Assembly (NCBI GenBank): GCA_046593925.1
Contig: JBKJQN010000082.1
Location: 11,246-75,245 of the forward strand
Direction: 5' to 3'
DNA: 64,000 bases
DNA from: JAYVYM01 sp046593925
Lineage (GTDB): Bacteria > Actinomycetota > Actinomycetes > Mycobacteriales > SCTD01
The notes beneath the pieces are model-generated. The model saw only the letters and a program-made list of their open reading frames with translations. It did no database searches and was not told where the DNA came from. The translations under genes and the position numbers were made by a program. Within the stretch, counting starts at the first letter, position 1. Every line of letters starts with the position of its first letter. Below, one piece after another: positions 14,907 to 23,500 of this stretch.

Positions 14907-16136
14907 ATGGAGATCGAGGTCGGCGACCTGGTGTTCGACGCACTCGCCTTCGGGGATCCGGACGGCGAGCTCGTCCTGCTGCTGCACGGCTTCCCGCAGA
15001 GCGCCCACAGCTGGCGGTACGTCTGGCCCGGGTTGGTCGAGAGTGGCTACCGGGTGGTCGCCCCGGACCAGCGCGGCTACTCCCCCGGTGCGCGGCCGCT
15101 CGACGTGTCGGCGTACGCCATGCCAGAGCTGGTCGGCGACGTGCTGGGGATGCTCGACGCGCTCGGCGCCTCGAGAGTTCACCTGGTGGGCCACGACTGG
15201 GGTGCCGCGGTCGCCTGGCAGCTCGCCGCCCGCCACCCGGACCGGGTGCGCACGCTGACCGCCGTCTCCGTACCGCACCCGGTGGCGTTCACCGAGGCGC
15301 TGGCCTCGGATGAGGACCAGCGGCAGCGCTCGCAGTACATGCGGCTGTTCCAGGTCGAGGGCAAGGCTGAGCAGGTGCTGCTGCGCGAGGACCGGTCCGG
15401 GCTGCGTACCTTCTTCGGCGGCGCCGAGGCCTCCGCCGACGTCGAGCGCTACCTGGCCGACATGGCTGAGCCGGGGCGACTGACGGCCTGCCTCAACTGG
15501 TACCGCGCCGCGAGCCGCAGCTCGGTCGTGGACTTCCCGGCGGTCACGGTCCCGACGCTGTACGTCTGGTCCGACGGTGATCTTGCCCTCGGCCGCACCG
15601 CCGCCGAAGCCACAGCCAGCCATGTCGACGGGCCCTACCGCTTCGCCGAGCTCCCGGGGGTCAGTCACTGGATCCCCGAGGAGGCCCCCGACCAGCTCGG
15701 GGATCCAGTGACTGACCCCCGAGGAGGCCCCCGACCAGCTCGTCGCGTTGCTGCTGGAGCACCTGCGCCAGTGATCGCCAGCGTCGCCGCGGTCCGGCCC
15801 GGGGCCCGGCTGCACCAGGTGCCCGGGCCACCCGACGAGCTCGTCGTACACGGCGGCAACGAGGTGTTCCGACTGCCGCGCCCGCTGCGCGGGACCACCT
15901 GCTGCTGGCCGTACGCGTGCTACCCCGGCTGCGGTCGCTGCTTGCCGGTGGCGCTGCCCGCGCCCCGGCTGGTGGGCGTGCTGGCCGACGGCGAGACACC
16001 ATTCACCGGAGAGCCGAGCCTGCCGGGGGGTGCCGGCCACCGGGAACCTCTCGCCGATCGCCGCCGGGCTGGTCGCGGCGCTCGGGCTGCCGAAGTGGCC
16101 GGTCTGGACCCTGCACTGCGGTCGGCGCTCGACTAG
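14907..16136 (+). CDS. Alpha/beta hydrolase with frameshifted, extended C-terminus
   Basis: Residues 1-264 are a normal epoxide hydrolase/dehalogenase-type alpha/beta hydrolase: HGFP oxyanion loop at 27-30, nucleophile D97 in GHDWGAA, catalytic histidine H254 in GVSHWIPEE. At 15700 a 43-bp inverted-plus-direct duplication (see 15655-15742) shifts the frame. Without the insertion the gene would end VALLLEHLRQ at the TGA 15772-15774 (about 275 residues). With it, translation leaves the native frame, passes into the downstream phosphotransferase relic and stops at 16136 (409 residues). The catalytic residues are upstream of the break, but the last helix is lost, so activity is uncertain. The gene is effectively broken, by a recent event or an assembly artefact. 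Confidence 0.75.
   Translation: MEIEVGDLVFDALAFGDPDGELVLLLHGFPQSAHSWRYVWPGLVESGYRVVAPDQRGYSPGARPLDVSAYAMPELVGDVLGMLDALGASRVHLVGHDWGAAVAWQLAARHPDRVRTLTAVSVPHPVAFTEALASDEDQRQRSQYMRLFQVEGKAEQVLLREDRSGLRTFFGGAEASADVERYLADMAEPGRLTACLNWYRAASRSSVVDFPAVTVPTLYVWSDGDLALGRTAAEATASHVDGPYRFAELPGVSHWIPEEAPDQLGDPVTDPRGGPRPARRVAAGAPAPVIASVAAVRPGARLHQVPGPPDELVVHGGNEVFRLPRPLRGTTCCWPYACYPGCGRCLPVALPAPRLVGVLADGETPFTGEPSLPGGAGHREPLADRRRAGRGARAAEVAGLDPALRSALD
15655..15742. repeat. Foldback duplication: 26-bp inverted repeat nested in a 26-bp direct repeat
   Basis: Bases 15655-15680 and 15696-15721 are perfect reverse complements with a 15-base loop. Bases 15674-15699 reappear exactly at 15717-15742, an offset of 43 bp. 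Removing 15700-15742 restores the hydrolase reading frame and an expected C-terminus. The junctions fall at short microhomologies (CTCG and CCCCGAG), the pattern left by a replication fork that switched to its own nascent strand and back. Confidence 0.9.
15771..16136 (+). pseudogene. Relic of an aminoglycoside phosphotransferase-family gene
   Basis: A GTG at 15771 overlaps the original hydrolase stop (GTGA). The frame begins VIASVAAVRPGARLHQVPG and EVFRLPRP, like the N-terminal lobe of APH-fold kinases. LLLAVRVLPRLRSLL is then found in a neighbouring frame, and VALPAPRLVGVLADGETPFT is back in the first. Two compensating frameshifts and the lack of everything after the N-lobe (no HxDxxxxN catalytic loop) mark it as decayed. 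It was probably translationally coupled to the hydrolase before both genes broke. Confidence 0.65.
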
Positions 16137-16139
16137 CGT
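16134..16139 (+). promoter_or_regulatory. Leaderless -10 element of the EEP hydrolase gene
   Basis: TAGCGT ends six bases before the GTG at 16146, the spacing of leaderless actinobacterial messages. It supports GTG 16146 as start and implies that the gene is not read from the broken genes upstream. Confidence 0.5.
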
Positions 16140-16145
16140 CCGGGC

Positions 16146-16910
16146 GTGCGCCTGGCGACCTGGAACGTGCTGAACGGCACGTCGCTGACCGACGGCATCG
16201 TTGACGCAGCGCGGCTGCAGCGCGCCGCGAAGGCACTGTCGGCGGACGTCCTCGGGCTGCAGGAGGTCGACCGGGGCCAGCCCCGCTCGCACGGGCTCGA
16301 CCTCGTTGCCGAGGTCGGCGAGGGCACCGGCGCCGCTGCATGGCGCTTCGTCCCGGCGCTGATCGGCACCCCCGGCGGCTCGTGGCGGGCTGCGCACGCC
16401 GGCGACGAGGCGGCCGAGGCGGTGGCGTACGGCGTCGGGCTGGTCTCGGCGCACCCGGTGGTGTCCTGGCACGTGCTGCGGCTGGCGCCGGCCCGGGTCC
16501 GCTCGCCGATCGTGCTACCCGGGAGCCGGCAGGTGATCTGGCTGCAGGACGAGCCGCGGGTCGCGGTCGCAGCGGTGATCGACGGACCGTACGGCGTGAT
16601 GACCGTTGCCTCGACGCACCTGTCGTTCGTCCCGGTCTGGAACGCCATCCAGCTGCGCCGACTGACCCGCTGGCTCGGGCGGTTGCCCGCCCCGCAGGTG
16701 CTGCTCGGTGACCTCAACATGCCAGCGTTCGCGGCCGGCCCCGTGTCGGGCTGGCGGGTGCTCGGCAGGCAGCCGACCTACCCTTCGCCGGAGCCCAAGG
16801 TGCAACTGGACCACGTCCTCGGCGCGGGCTCCCTGCCGCCGGTGCGGTCTGTCGAGACGCCTGCTCTGGACGTGTCAGACCACCGGCCGCTCGTGGTCGA
16901 GCTGCACTAG
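16146..16910 (+). CDS. Endonuclease/exonuclease/phosphatase (EEP) family hydrolase
   Basis: A 254-residue member of the EEP superfamily (DNase I, inositol phosphatases, sphingomyelinases). Motifs in order are ATWNVLNG (metal-binding Asn at the N-terminus), LGLQEVDRG (catalytic Glu), TVASTHLSFVPVWN, LLGDLNMP (Asp-Asn pair) and VSDHRPLVVEL with the C-terminal Asp-His. All key residues are present, but the substrate cannot be assigned. No signal peptide is visible. The GTG start is fixed by the promoter element six bases upstream. Confidence 0.87.
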   Translation: MRLATWNVLNGTSLTDGIVDAARLQRAAKALSADVLGLQEVDRGQPRSHGLDLVAEVGEGTGAAAWRFVPALIGTPGGSWRAAHAGDEAAEAVAYGVGLVSAHPVVSWHVLRLAPARVRSPIVLPGSRQVIWLQDEPRVAVAAVIDGPYGVMTVASTHLSFVPVWNAIQLRRLTRWLGRLPAPQVLLGDLNMPAFAAGPVSGWRVLGRQPTYPSPEPKVQLDHVLGAGSLPPVRSVETPALDVSDHRPLVVELH

Positions 16911-16948
16911 TCGACATGAGCACGGGGTCGAGTACCCCCGGGCGCCGC

Positions 16949-16954
16949 TAGCGT
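16949..16954 (+). promoter_or_regulatory. Leaderless -10 element of the GNAT-S4 gene
   Basis: TAGCGT is followed after seven bases by GTG at 16962. An upstream in-frame GTG (16953) lies inside the hexamer and is therefore an unlikely start, so this element decides the start of the gene. Confidence 0.5.
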
Positions 16955-16961
16955 GCCGGTC

Positions 16962-17627
16962 GTGGAGACCAGGGTTGCGCGCGGGGACGATGCCGCCGCG
17001 GCGCTCGAGGTGTGGCGGGCGTCGCTGGCCGCAGCCGGTTCGCGCCCCTCGGCGTCCCGTACCGCGGATGTGGCTGGCCGGCTCGGTGCCGGGGACGCCC
17101 TGCTGGTCGTGGCGATCGACGAGGAGCAGCTGCGGGGCTTCGCGCTCGGCGGCTGGGTGCCTTCCGGCGACGGCTTCGTCCTGGGGGTGCTGCGACTGGT
17201 CGACCTGGTCGTGCACCATGCCGTACGGCGGCAGGGCATTGGCAGCAACCTCGCCGAGGCCCTCGCCGACGCCGGCTGGGCCCGCGGGGCACGTCGGCTG
17301 GTCGCCACGACCGGTGATCCGGACGCCAGGGCGTTCCTGTCGGCGTGCGGACTCGAGCCGGACGTCATGGGCCCGCCCGACGAGCTCGTCGGCGAGCTCG
17401 AGGCGCCGGTGCGTGAGGTGCTGCTGCGCGAGGACGGCGTACGGCTGGGTCAGCTGCTCAAGCTCGCGGGCCTGGTCGAGACCGGCGCCGAGGCCAAGGC
17501 GCTGCTCGCGGCGGGCGGCGTCGAGGTCGACGGTCAGCTCGAGGTGCGCCGCGGCCGGCAGCTGCAGGGCGGCGAGGTCGTCGCCGCCCGGGACCAGACC
17601 GTCCGGGTCGTCCTGCCGACCAGCTGA
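16962..17627 (+). CDS. GNAT acetyltransferase fused to an S4 RNA-binding domain
   Basis: Residues 1-140 form a GNAT domain: the VVHHAVRRQGIGSNLAEALA segment carries the acetyl-CoA loop (RRQGIG), followed by GDPDARAFLSACGLEPD. Residues 148-221 form an S4 domain, VRLGQLLKLAGLVETGAEAK and GGVEVDGQLEVRRGRQL, of the kind normally found as a free 70-residue RNA-binding protein (RqcP/YaaA-like). The frame is continuous with no sign of error at the junction. A ribosome- or RNA-directed acetyltransferase is an inference. GTG 16962 is chosen over 16953 because of the -10 element. Confidence 0.82.
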   Translation: METRVARGDDAAAALEVWRASLAAAGSRPSASRTADVAGRLGAGDALLVVAIDEEQLRGFALGGWVPSGDGFVLGVLRLVDLVVHHAVRRQGIGSNLAEALADAGWARGARRLVATTGDPDARAFLSACGLEPDVMGPPDELVGELEAPVREVLLREDGVRLGQLLKLAGLVETGAEAKALLAAGGVEVDGQLEVRRGRQLQGGEVVAARDQTVRVVLPTS

Positions 17628-17838
17628 GGTACCGCTCGGCTGGGGCTCTTCCTGCAGGAACGAGCGGATCTGGGTGCTGACAATCTGACAGGGAGCCGGA
17701 TCAGCGGTCCTCCGCCAGTTCCCGCCGCGACCCGGACGGACCGGACTGGCGGCACGTCAGCCCAGACCGGGACGCCTGCCGGGCGGGCCGGTCACCGCCA
17801 CCCGAGCGGTCCCGTCACCGTCCGGCCGAGCGGGCCGG

Positions 17839-18495
17839 TCATCGTCCGGCCTCGGGGCAGGCGGCCCATAGCCCTGCCCGCTCCCGCTTGGCCGCCGCAA
17901 ACGCCCCGTCCAGCTCCCCGGCCAGACCGGGGTTCTCGTGCCGGTACTGTCCGAGGTAGCGGTCGTCGGCGTAGCCGCCACGGGCCAGCGACACGTTCAG
18001 GTCGGTGCCGTCCGCCGTCGTGACCAGCGAGACCGCCCGGCCATACCGGTCCTTCGCGTACACCAGGGCCCGAAAGCCCGACGCCACCAGCTCCTTGCGC
18101 CGGGCGGTGGCCTGCGGGCCGTAGCACTCGTTGACCTCCGGCGTGTTGACCAGTCCCAGCCGGTACTCCCGCCCGGCGGTGTCCCGCCAGGAGTCGCCGT
18201 CACCCCCGGCGGCCGGGCGCAGCAGCGGACCAGCGACGGCGGTGCTTACCGGGCCCGCCGTCGCAGCGGCGGTACCCGCGGGCGGCGACCCGGCGCGCGC
18301 GGCGGTAGCAGGTGCCGACCCCGTCCCGGTGCAGGCCGACAACGTGATGATGGCGACGGCTACCCGCACCCGGCTGACCAGGACCCGGCTGCGCCGAGCG
18401 GGAACGGCAGCCCGGCGGGCGCCGGACAGAGCTGGCGGGATCACGGGGAGCGTGTCGACAGTCCGCCGAGCGGACTGGAGGCTGCGGTTGACCAC
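17839..18495 (-). CDS. Staphylococcal nuclease-like (SNase) lipoprotein
   Basis: A basic N-terminus, a hydrophobic stretch and the lipobox LSAC predict an exported lipoprotein. After a Pro/Ala/Thr-rich linker comes an SNase fold: YRLGLVNTPEVNECYGPQA carries the catalytic Arg and Glu, KDRYGRAV the second Arg, and LARGGYADDRYL the end of the barrel. Such surface nucleases degrade extracellular DNA or RNA. The GTG at 18495 is four bases after the ABC exporter stop, so the genes are co-transcribed. A longer frame to 18645 lies inside the ABC gene and is rejected. 218 residues. Confidence 0.8.
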   Translation of the reverse strand: MVNRSLQSARRTVDTLPVIPPALSGARRAAVPARRSRVLVSRVRVAVAIITLSACTGTGSAPATAARAGSPPAGTAAATAGPVSTAVAGPLLRPAAGGDGDSWRDTAGREYRLGLVNTPEVNECYGPQATARRKELVASGFRALVYAKDRYGRAVSLVTTADGTDLNVSLARGGYADDRYLGQYRHENPGLAGELDGAFAAAKRERAGLWAACPEAGR

Positions 18496-18499
18496 GAGG

Positions 18500-20383
18500 T
18501 CATACGAGCAGCTGGCGGGCGGCCAGGTCGCGGTAGAGCGCGGAACTGAGGACCAGCTCATCGTGCGTTCCGGTGGCCACGACAGCGCCTTCGTCCAGCA
18601 CGACGATCCGGTCGGCGTCGACCACCGTGGACAGCCGGTGCGCAATCACCAGGACCGTGGTGTCCGGACCGATCGCCGCCACCGCTCGGGACAGCGCCTC
18701 CTCGTTGCGAGCGTCCAACGACGCCGTCGGCTCGTCGAGCAGAAGCAGGGCAGGGCGCGACAGCAGCGCGCGGGCAATGGCCAGGCGCTGCCGCTGACCA
18801 CCGGACAGCAGGATCCCGTCATCACCGACCTGCGCCCCGAGACCGGCCGGGCTGCGCGTGACGAGCTCGCTCAGATTCACCTGGGCCAGCACGTCGAGGA
18901 GCCGGTCGTCGTCGGCGTCCGGAGCCCCGAGCAGCAGGTTGTCGCGCAGGGTGCCGGCCAGGGCCGGGGCGTCCTGCTCGACGTAGGCCATCCGGGCGCG
19001 CAGCGCATCGCGGGCGAGGTCGCGCACGTCGTGCCCGCCGACGTACACCGTCCCGTTGTCGACGTCGTAGAACCGCTCGACGAGCGCCAGGACGGTGGAC
19101 TTGCCGGCGCCGGATGGCCCGACCAGCGCCGTACGCCGACCCGCTGGCGCCGTGAAGCTGACGCCGGCGAGAACCTGGGTGCCCGCGTCACCCGGGTAGG
19201 CGAAGCGCACGTCGCTGAACGCGACCTCGACCGGCTGGTCGCCAAGCGCTGCTGGCAACCCGCGGTCGCCGGCCGTCTCCTCCGGCAGCGCCAGCACCTC
19301 CTCGATCCGCGCGAGCGCGCCCAACCCGGTCTGGATGGCGGTGAGTGCCGCGATGCCCTGCGCCAGCGGCTGTACCAGCAGGAACAGCAGCAGCACGAAG
19401 GCCACCAGGTCGGCCACCGTGATCGTGCCGGCGGCGACCCGGGCGCCGCCGACCCCCAGCACCGCCAGGAAGGCGCCCTGGACGGCGATGGCTGCCAGCG
19501 GACCCAGCACGGCCTGCAGCCGGGCGAGCCGCAGCCCTGCCCGGAAGGCCTCCCGAGCGGACAGGTCGACCGCTGCCGCTTCCCGCTGTTCCGCGCGGGC
19601 AGCCCGGATCGTGCGCACCCCGGAAAGTGCCCGCTCCACCCCGGCGGTCATCGTGCCCACCGCCGTCTGCGCGGCCAGCGAGGCCGAGCGCACCCGGCGC
19701 ACCACGGCGATCGCGCCCGAGAAGCCGATGGCCACGGCCAGCACGGTGATCCCCAGCAGCATCCGGTCGACGACCGCCATGGCGACCAGGGAGCCCACGG
19801 CGATGACCACCCCGGACACCAGGTCCACCAGGCCGGAGGTGACGACCGTACGGAGCAGCGTGGTGTCGGCGCCCACCCGTGAGATGAGGTCGCCTGCGCG
19901 CCGCCGGTCCAGCTCGGCGACCGGCAGTCGCAGCAGGCGCCGTACCAGTAGCGTCCGGGTGCCCAGAACCACCGCTTCCCCGGTGCGCTGCAGCAGGTAG
20001 CTCTGGATACCGGACAGCACTGCGGCGACGATCAGCGCAGCCACCAGCAGCGTGACCGCCCCGCGCAACGGCTGGGTCCGCTGGATGTCCTGGATGACCC
20101 GTCGCACCAGGAGCGGCTGGGCCAGCGCGGCCGCCGCATTGGCAGCGGCGAGCATTCCGGCGCACGCGAGCGCGGCCCGGTGCGCCCGGAGCAACGTCCA
20201 GAGCGTGCCCAGCGGAGCCCGCAGCACGGCGTCGGTGCCGTCAGGGTCGGTGGCGTGACCGCGAGCAATCACGCCCACGGCAGCCGCTTCGCCGCCGGCG
20301 TGGGTGGCGTCGGGCGGGTCGGTGCCGTCCGCCGGGCTCACGACGTCGGCGGGGCTGCTCCAGCGGTCCTGCCTCGGCTGCAT
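18500..20383 (-). CDS. ABC exporter, fused membrane and ATPase domains
   Basis: About 627 residues: a variable N-terminus, six transmembrane segments of the type I exporter fold (residues 60-350), and an ATPase with Walker A GPSGAGKST, signature LSGGQRQRLAIARAL, Walker B LLLLDEPTASLD and the switch histidine in VIAHRLSTV. The protein is a half-transporter that must dimerise. The substrate is unknown; relatives export lipids, peptides or drugs. The start is uncertain: ATG 20383 gives a normal length, while the open frame upstream overlaps adnB in another frame and is not credible. The gap to adnB is 175 bp. Confidence 0.85.
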   Translation of the reverse strand: MQPRQDRWSSPADVVSPADGTDPPDATHAGGEAAAVGVIARGHATDPDGTDAVLRAPLGTLWTLLRAHRAALACAGMLAAANAAAALAQPLLVRRVIQDIQRTQPLRGAVTLLVAALIVAAVLSGIQSYLLQRTGEAVVLGTRTLLVRRLLRLPVAELDRRRAGDLISRVGADTTLLRTVVTSGLVDLVSGVVIAVGSLVAMAVVDRMLLGITVLAVAIGFSGAIAVVRRVRSASLAAQTAVGTMTAGVERALSGVRTIRAARAEQREAAAVDLSAREAFRAGLRLARLQAVLGPLAAIAVQGAFLAVLGVGGARVAAGTITVADLVAFVLLLFLLVQPLAQGIAALTAIQTGLGALARIEEVLALPEETAGDRGLPAALGDQPVEVAFSDVRFAYPGDAGTQVLAGVSFTAPAGRRTALVGPSGAGKSTVLALVERFYDVDNGTVYVGGHDVRDLARDALRARMAYVEQDAPALAGTLRDNLLLGAPDADDDRLLDVLAQVNLSELVTRSPAGLGAQVGDDGILLSGGQRQRLAIARALLSRPALLLLDEPTASLDARNEEALSRAVAAIGPDTTVLVIAHRLSTVVDADRIVVLDEGAVVATGTHDELVLSSALYRDLAARQLLV

Positions 20384-20558
20384 CACCCACCCATCGTCGG
20401 GGTCGCGCTGCTGGCGCACCACCTCATCGGACACCGCCTGCCGTACCGGATCCGGCACGGGGTCGCCCGACGGGCGCAGCAGCAGGACGCGCCGGGGGGC
20501 TGGCTGCCCGGGTGTGGCCGGCCGGGAGCACCGGAACACCGGGAGCGGCGGATGGCGC

Positions 20559-23500
20559 TCATCCGCCGCCCAGCCGTGGGACGTCCCGGAGCAGGGCGCG
20601 CAGCCGGTCCGCGCCCAGCAGGTCAGCCGGCCGGACCGTGATCCCCTGCGCGACGTAGTGGAAGGCGGCGCCGATCCGCTCCAGCGGGGTGCCGGACAGC
20701 TCGTGCCAGGCCAACCGGTACGCCGCCAGCTGCACGGCAGCCGCCTGGGCGTCCGCGCCGACAGGCGGCGCCCCGGTCTTCCAGTCGACGATCTCGGCGC
20801 GGTCGCCGCCTGAGTAGACGGCGTCCATGCGGCCGCGGACGAGGACCCCCTCGACCTCCATCTCGAAGGGCACCTCGATCTCGGCGGGCTCGCGGCCCCA
20901 CCAGCTGCTGCGCCGGAAGGCCTCCTGCAGCGCGGCCAGGTCGGCACCGACCGGCGCCTGGTCCGCGCTGCCCGGCAGCTCCAGCGGGTCGAGCAGCTGG
21001 GGGGTGCCGAAGACGACGGTCTCTAGCCAGGCGTGGAAGGCGGTGCCGCGCCGGGCGACGAGCGACGGCCGTCGCGGCAGCGGCCGGAGCAGTGCGCGGG
21101 CCAGCGCCTGCGGGTCGCGGCGCAGCTCGACGAGTCGGCTCACCGACAGCTGCCCCGGCAGCACGGCGTGCGTACGCCGGCCGCGGCGCCGGCGTTCCTC
21201 GTCGGCGAGCCGCTGCAGGTCGTCGTCCCAGACCGCCACCTGCCGGGCAGCCTCGCTCGACAGGACGTGGGCGTTGTCGACGGGTGCGCCGTCAAGCAGC
21301 TCCCGGACGCGCTCGGCAGCCGCCTGCACCTGCCGCCCGGCCGGGGGCGCGGGGTCCGGCCAGCTCGCGGCCCGGCCCTGCGCGACCAGGGGGTTGGGCT
21401 CCGGCACCTTCTCGACCCAGACGTCGACATCGCCCGCGCCCTGCTCGCACGCCTGCCGGGCCTCGAGCAGGAAGACCGACGGACCGAGCGGCTGTCGCTG
21501 GTGGCCCCAGTGATGGCCCGAGCACAGCAGCAGCCGCTCGGCGCGGGTGAACGCGACGTAGGCGAGCCGGCGCTCCTCACGGGCGTCGCGCTCGGCGAGG
21601 GCGGCTGCGAAGGCCTCGAGGTCGACCTTGCCGAGACCGGCCAGGCACGGCAGGTCGCCCGAGTCGCCGCGCAGCGGGAACGGCAGCAGCCTCGGGGTCT
21701 TCAGCCACGATGTCCCCTGCGGCTTGCCGGGGAAGACCGCCGGGCCGCCAGCGGCCACCGAGCGGGCCAGGCCGGGTACGGCCACGACAGCCCACTCCAG
21801 GCCCTTCGCGGCGTGCACCGTCATCAGCTTGACCGTGTCGGCTGCTCCCGGTGCGCCGGCGTCGAGGCCGTTCTCCTCCTCGGCGGCGGCGCCGAGGTAG
21901 GCCAGGAACGCTGACAGCACCGCCTCGCCCGAGCCGTCCTGCGCGGCGTCACCGGCGAAGGACGCCGCCGCGTCGGCGAACGCGTCGAGGTCGGCGCGTG
22001 CCTGCGCCGGACCGGGGGCGCCGACCCGGGCGACGACTTCGACATCGAGGCCGAGGGTGCGCTCGACGTCCGCGACGAGCTCGGGCAGCGGCTGGTCGGC
22101 CCGTCGGCGCAACGACCGCAGCTCGTCGCGCAGGGCGGTCATCCGCCGGCGGCCCTCGTCCGACAGCCCATGCTGTGGCAGCTCGTCGAGGGCGTCGACG
22201 AGCGAGCCCGCGTCGGCGTCGGCCACCCCGAGCACCACCGCCTCGACCGCGTCGCCCGGCTCCCGCCCGGTCACCCTTCGGACCAGCGTCCGGGCCTGCG
22301 CACCGAGGGCGGCGAGGTCGCGCGGGCCAATCCGCCAGCGCGGCCCGGTGAGCAGGCGCAGCAGCTCGGCGTCAGCCGTCGGGTCGTCGAGCACCCGCAG
22401 CGTGGCCACCAGGTCGGCGACCTCCGGCACGCTGAGCAGGCCACCCAGACCAACCACCTCCACGGGCACCTCGATCGCCTCGAAGGCCTCGCGCAGCGCC
22501 GGGAACAGCGACCGCTTGCGGCACAGCACCGCGGCCCGCGCCCACTGCCGGCCGCGCTCGTCGTCCGGCGGCAGGGCCAGGACGGCAGCCCGGACCTGCT
22601 GCGCGACCCACTCAGCCTCGCTCACGACGTCGGCCAGCAGCGCGCACCGGACCCACCCGGCCCGCTCGCGCCCGGGCGCCGGGCCCAGCTCCCGGACCTG
22701 TACGCCGTCCGTACGCAGGTCCGCGGCGACCAGGTTGGCCAGCTGCAGCACCCGACCCCCGCTGCGATAGGTCGTGGACAGCTGCCGGGTCGCCGCCGGG
22801 TCGGCGCCGTAGAGCGCGGCGAACCGGCGCAGCGTGCCGGCGCTGGCGCCCCGCCAGCCGTAGATGCTCTGGCAGGGGTCGCCCACCGCAGTGACCGGGT
22901 GGCCGTCACCGAACAGCGAGCCCAGCAGCACCTCCTGGGCCGCCCCGGTGTCCTGGTACTCGTCCAGCAGCACGACCGGATGGGCTTCGCGCTCGGCGGC
23001 CCGCACCTCAGGGCAGTCGCGAGCCAGCTGCGCGGCCAGGGCGACAACGTCGCCGAAGTCGAGCAGCTCGCGCGCCCGCTTCAGCGCGGTGTAGCTCGCC
23101 ACCACCGGTAGCAGCTGCTCACGGACCGCCTGGCAGACCAGAACGTCCCGGGCCGGCTTGAGCAGCCCGGATGTCGCGTCCCCGGTCGCCCGCAGCCAGG
23201 CACCGAGATCCACGACGTCCTGCGGCACGCGCAGGTGCTCCGACAGGTCGCCGGCCAGAGCCAGCACGGTCTGCACCGCGGTCGACTCGGCCATGTCCTT
23301 GGCGTCCAGCGGGCCGTCGTAGGTGGCGACGGCCCGCGAGGCGAGCTGCCAGCTCGTCGCCGGAGTGATCAGCCGGGCCGCCGGCTCGCGCCCCAGCCGC
23401 AGCGCGTGGTCGCGCACCAACCGTCCGGCGTACGCGTGGTAGGTCGACACCATCGGCTCGAGGTCGGCGTACGCGTCGGGGAGCCAGCCGGCGGCCCGCA

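Noticed and set aside
12112..15258. Plus-strand open frame of about 1000 codons spanning AidB, TerC and PucR genes
   Set aside because: It crosses three well-supported minus-strand genes and has no domain; codon-composition artefact.
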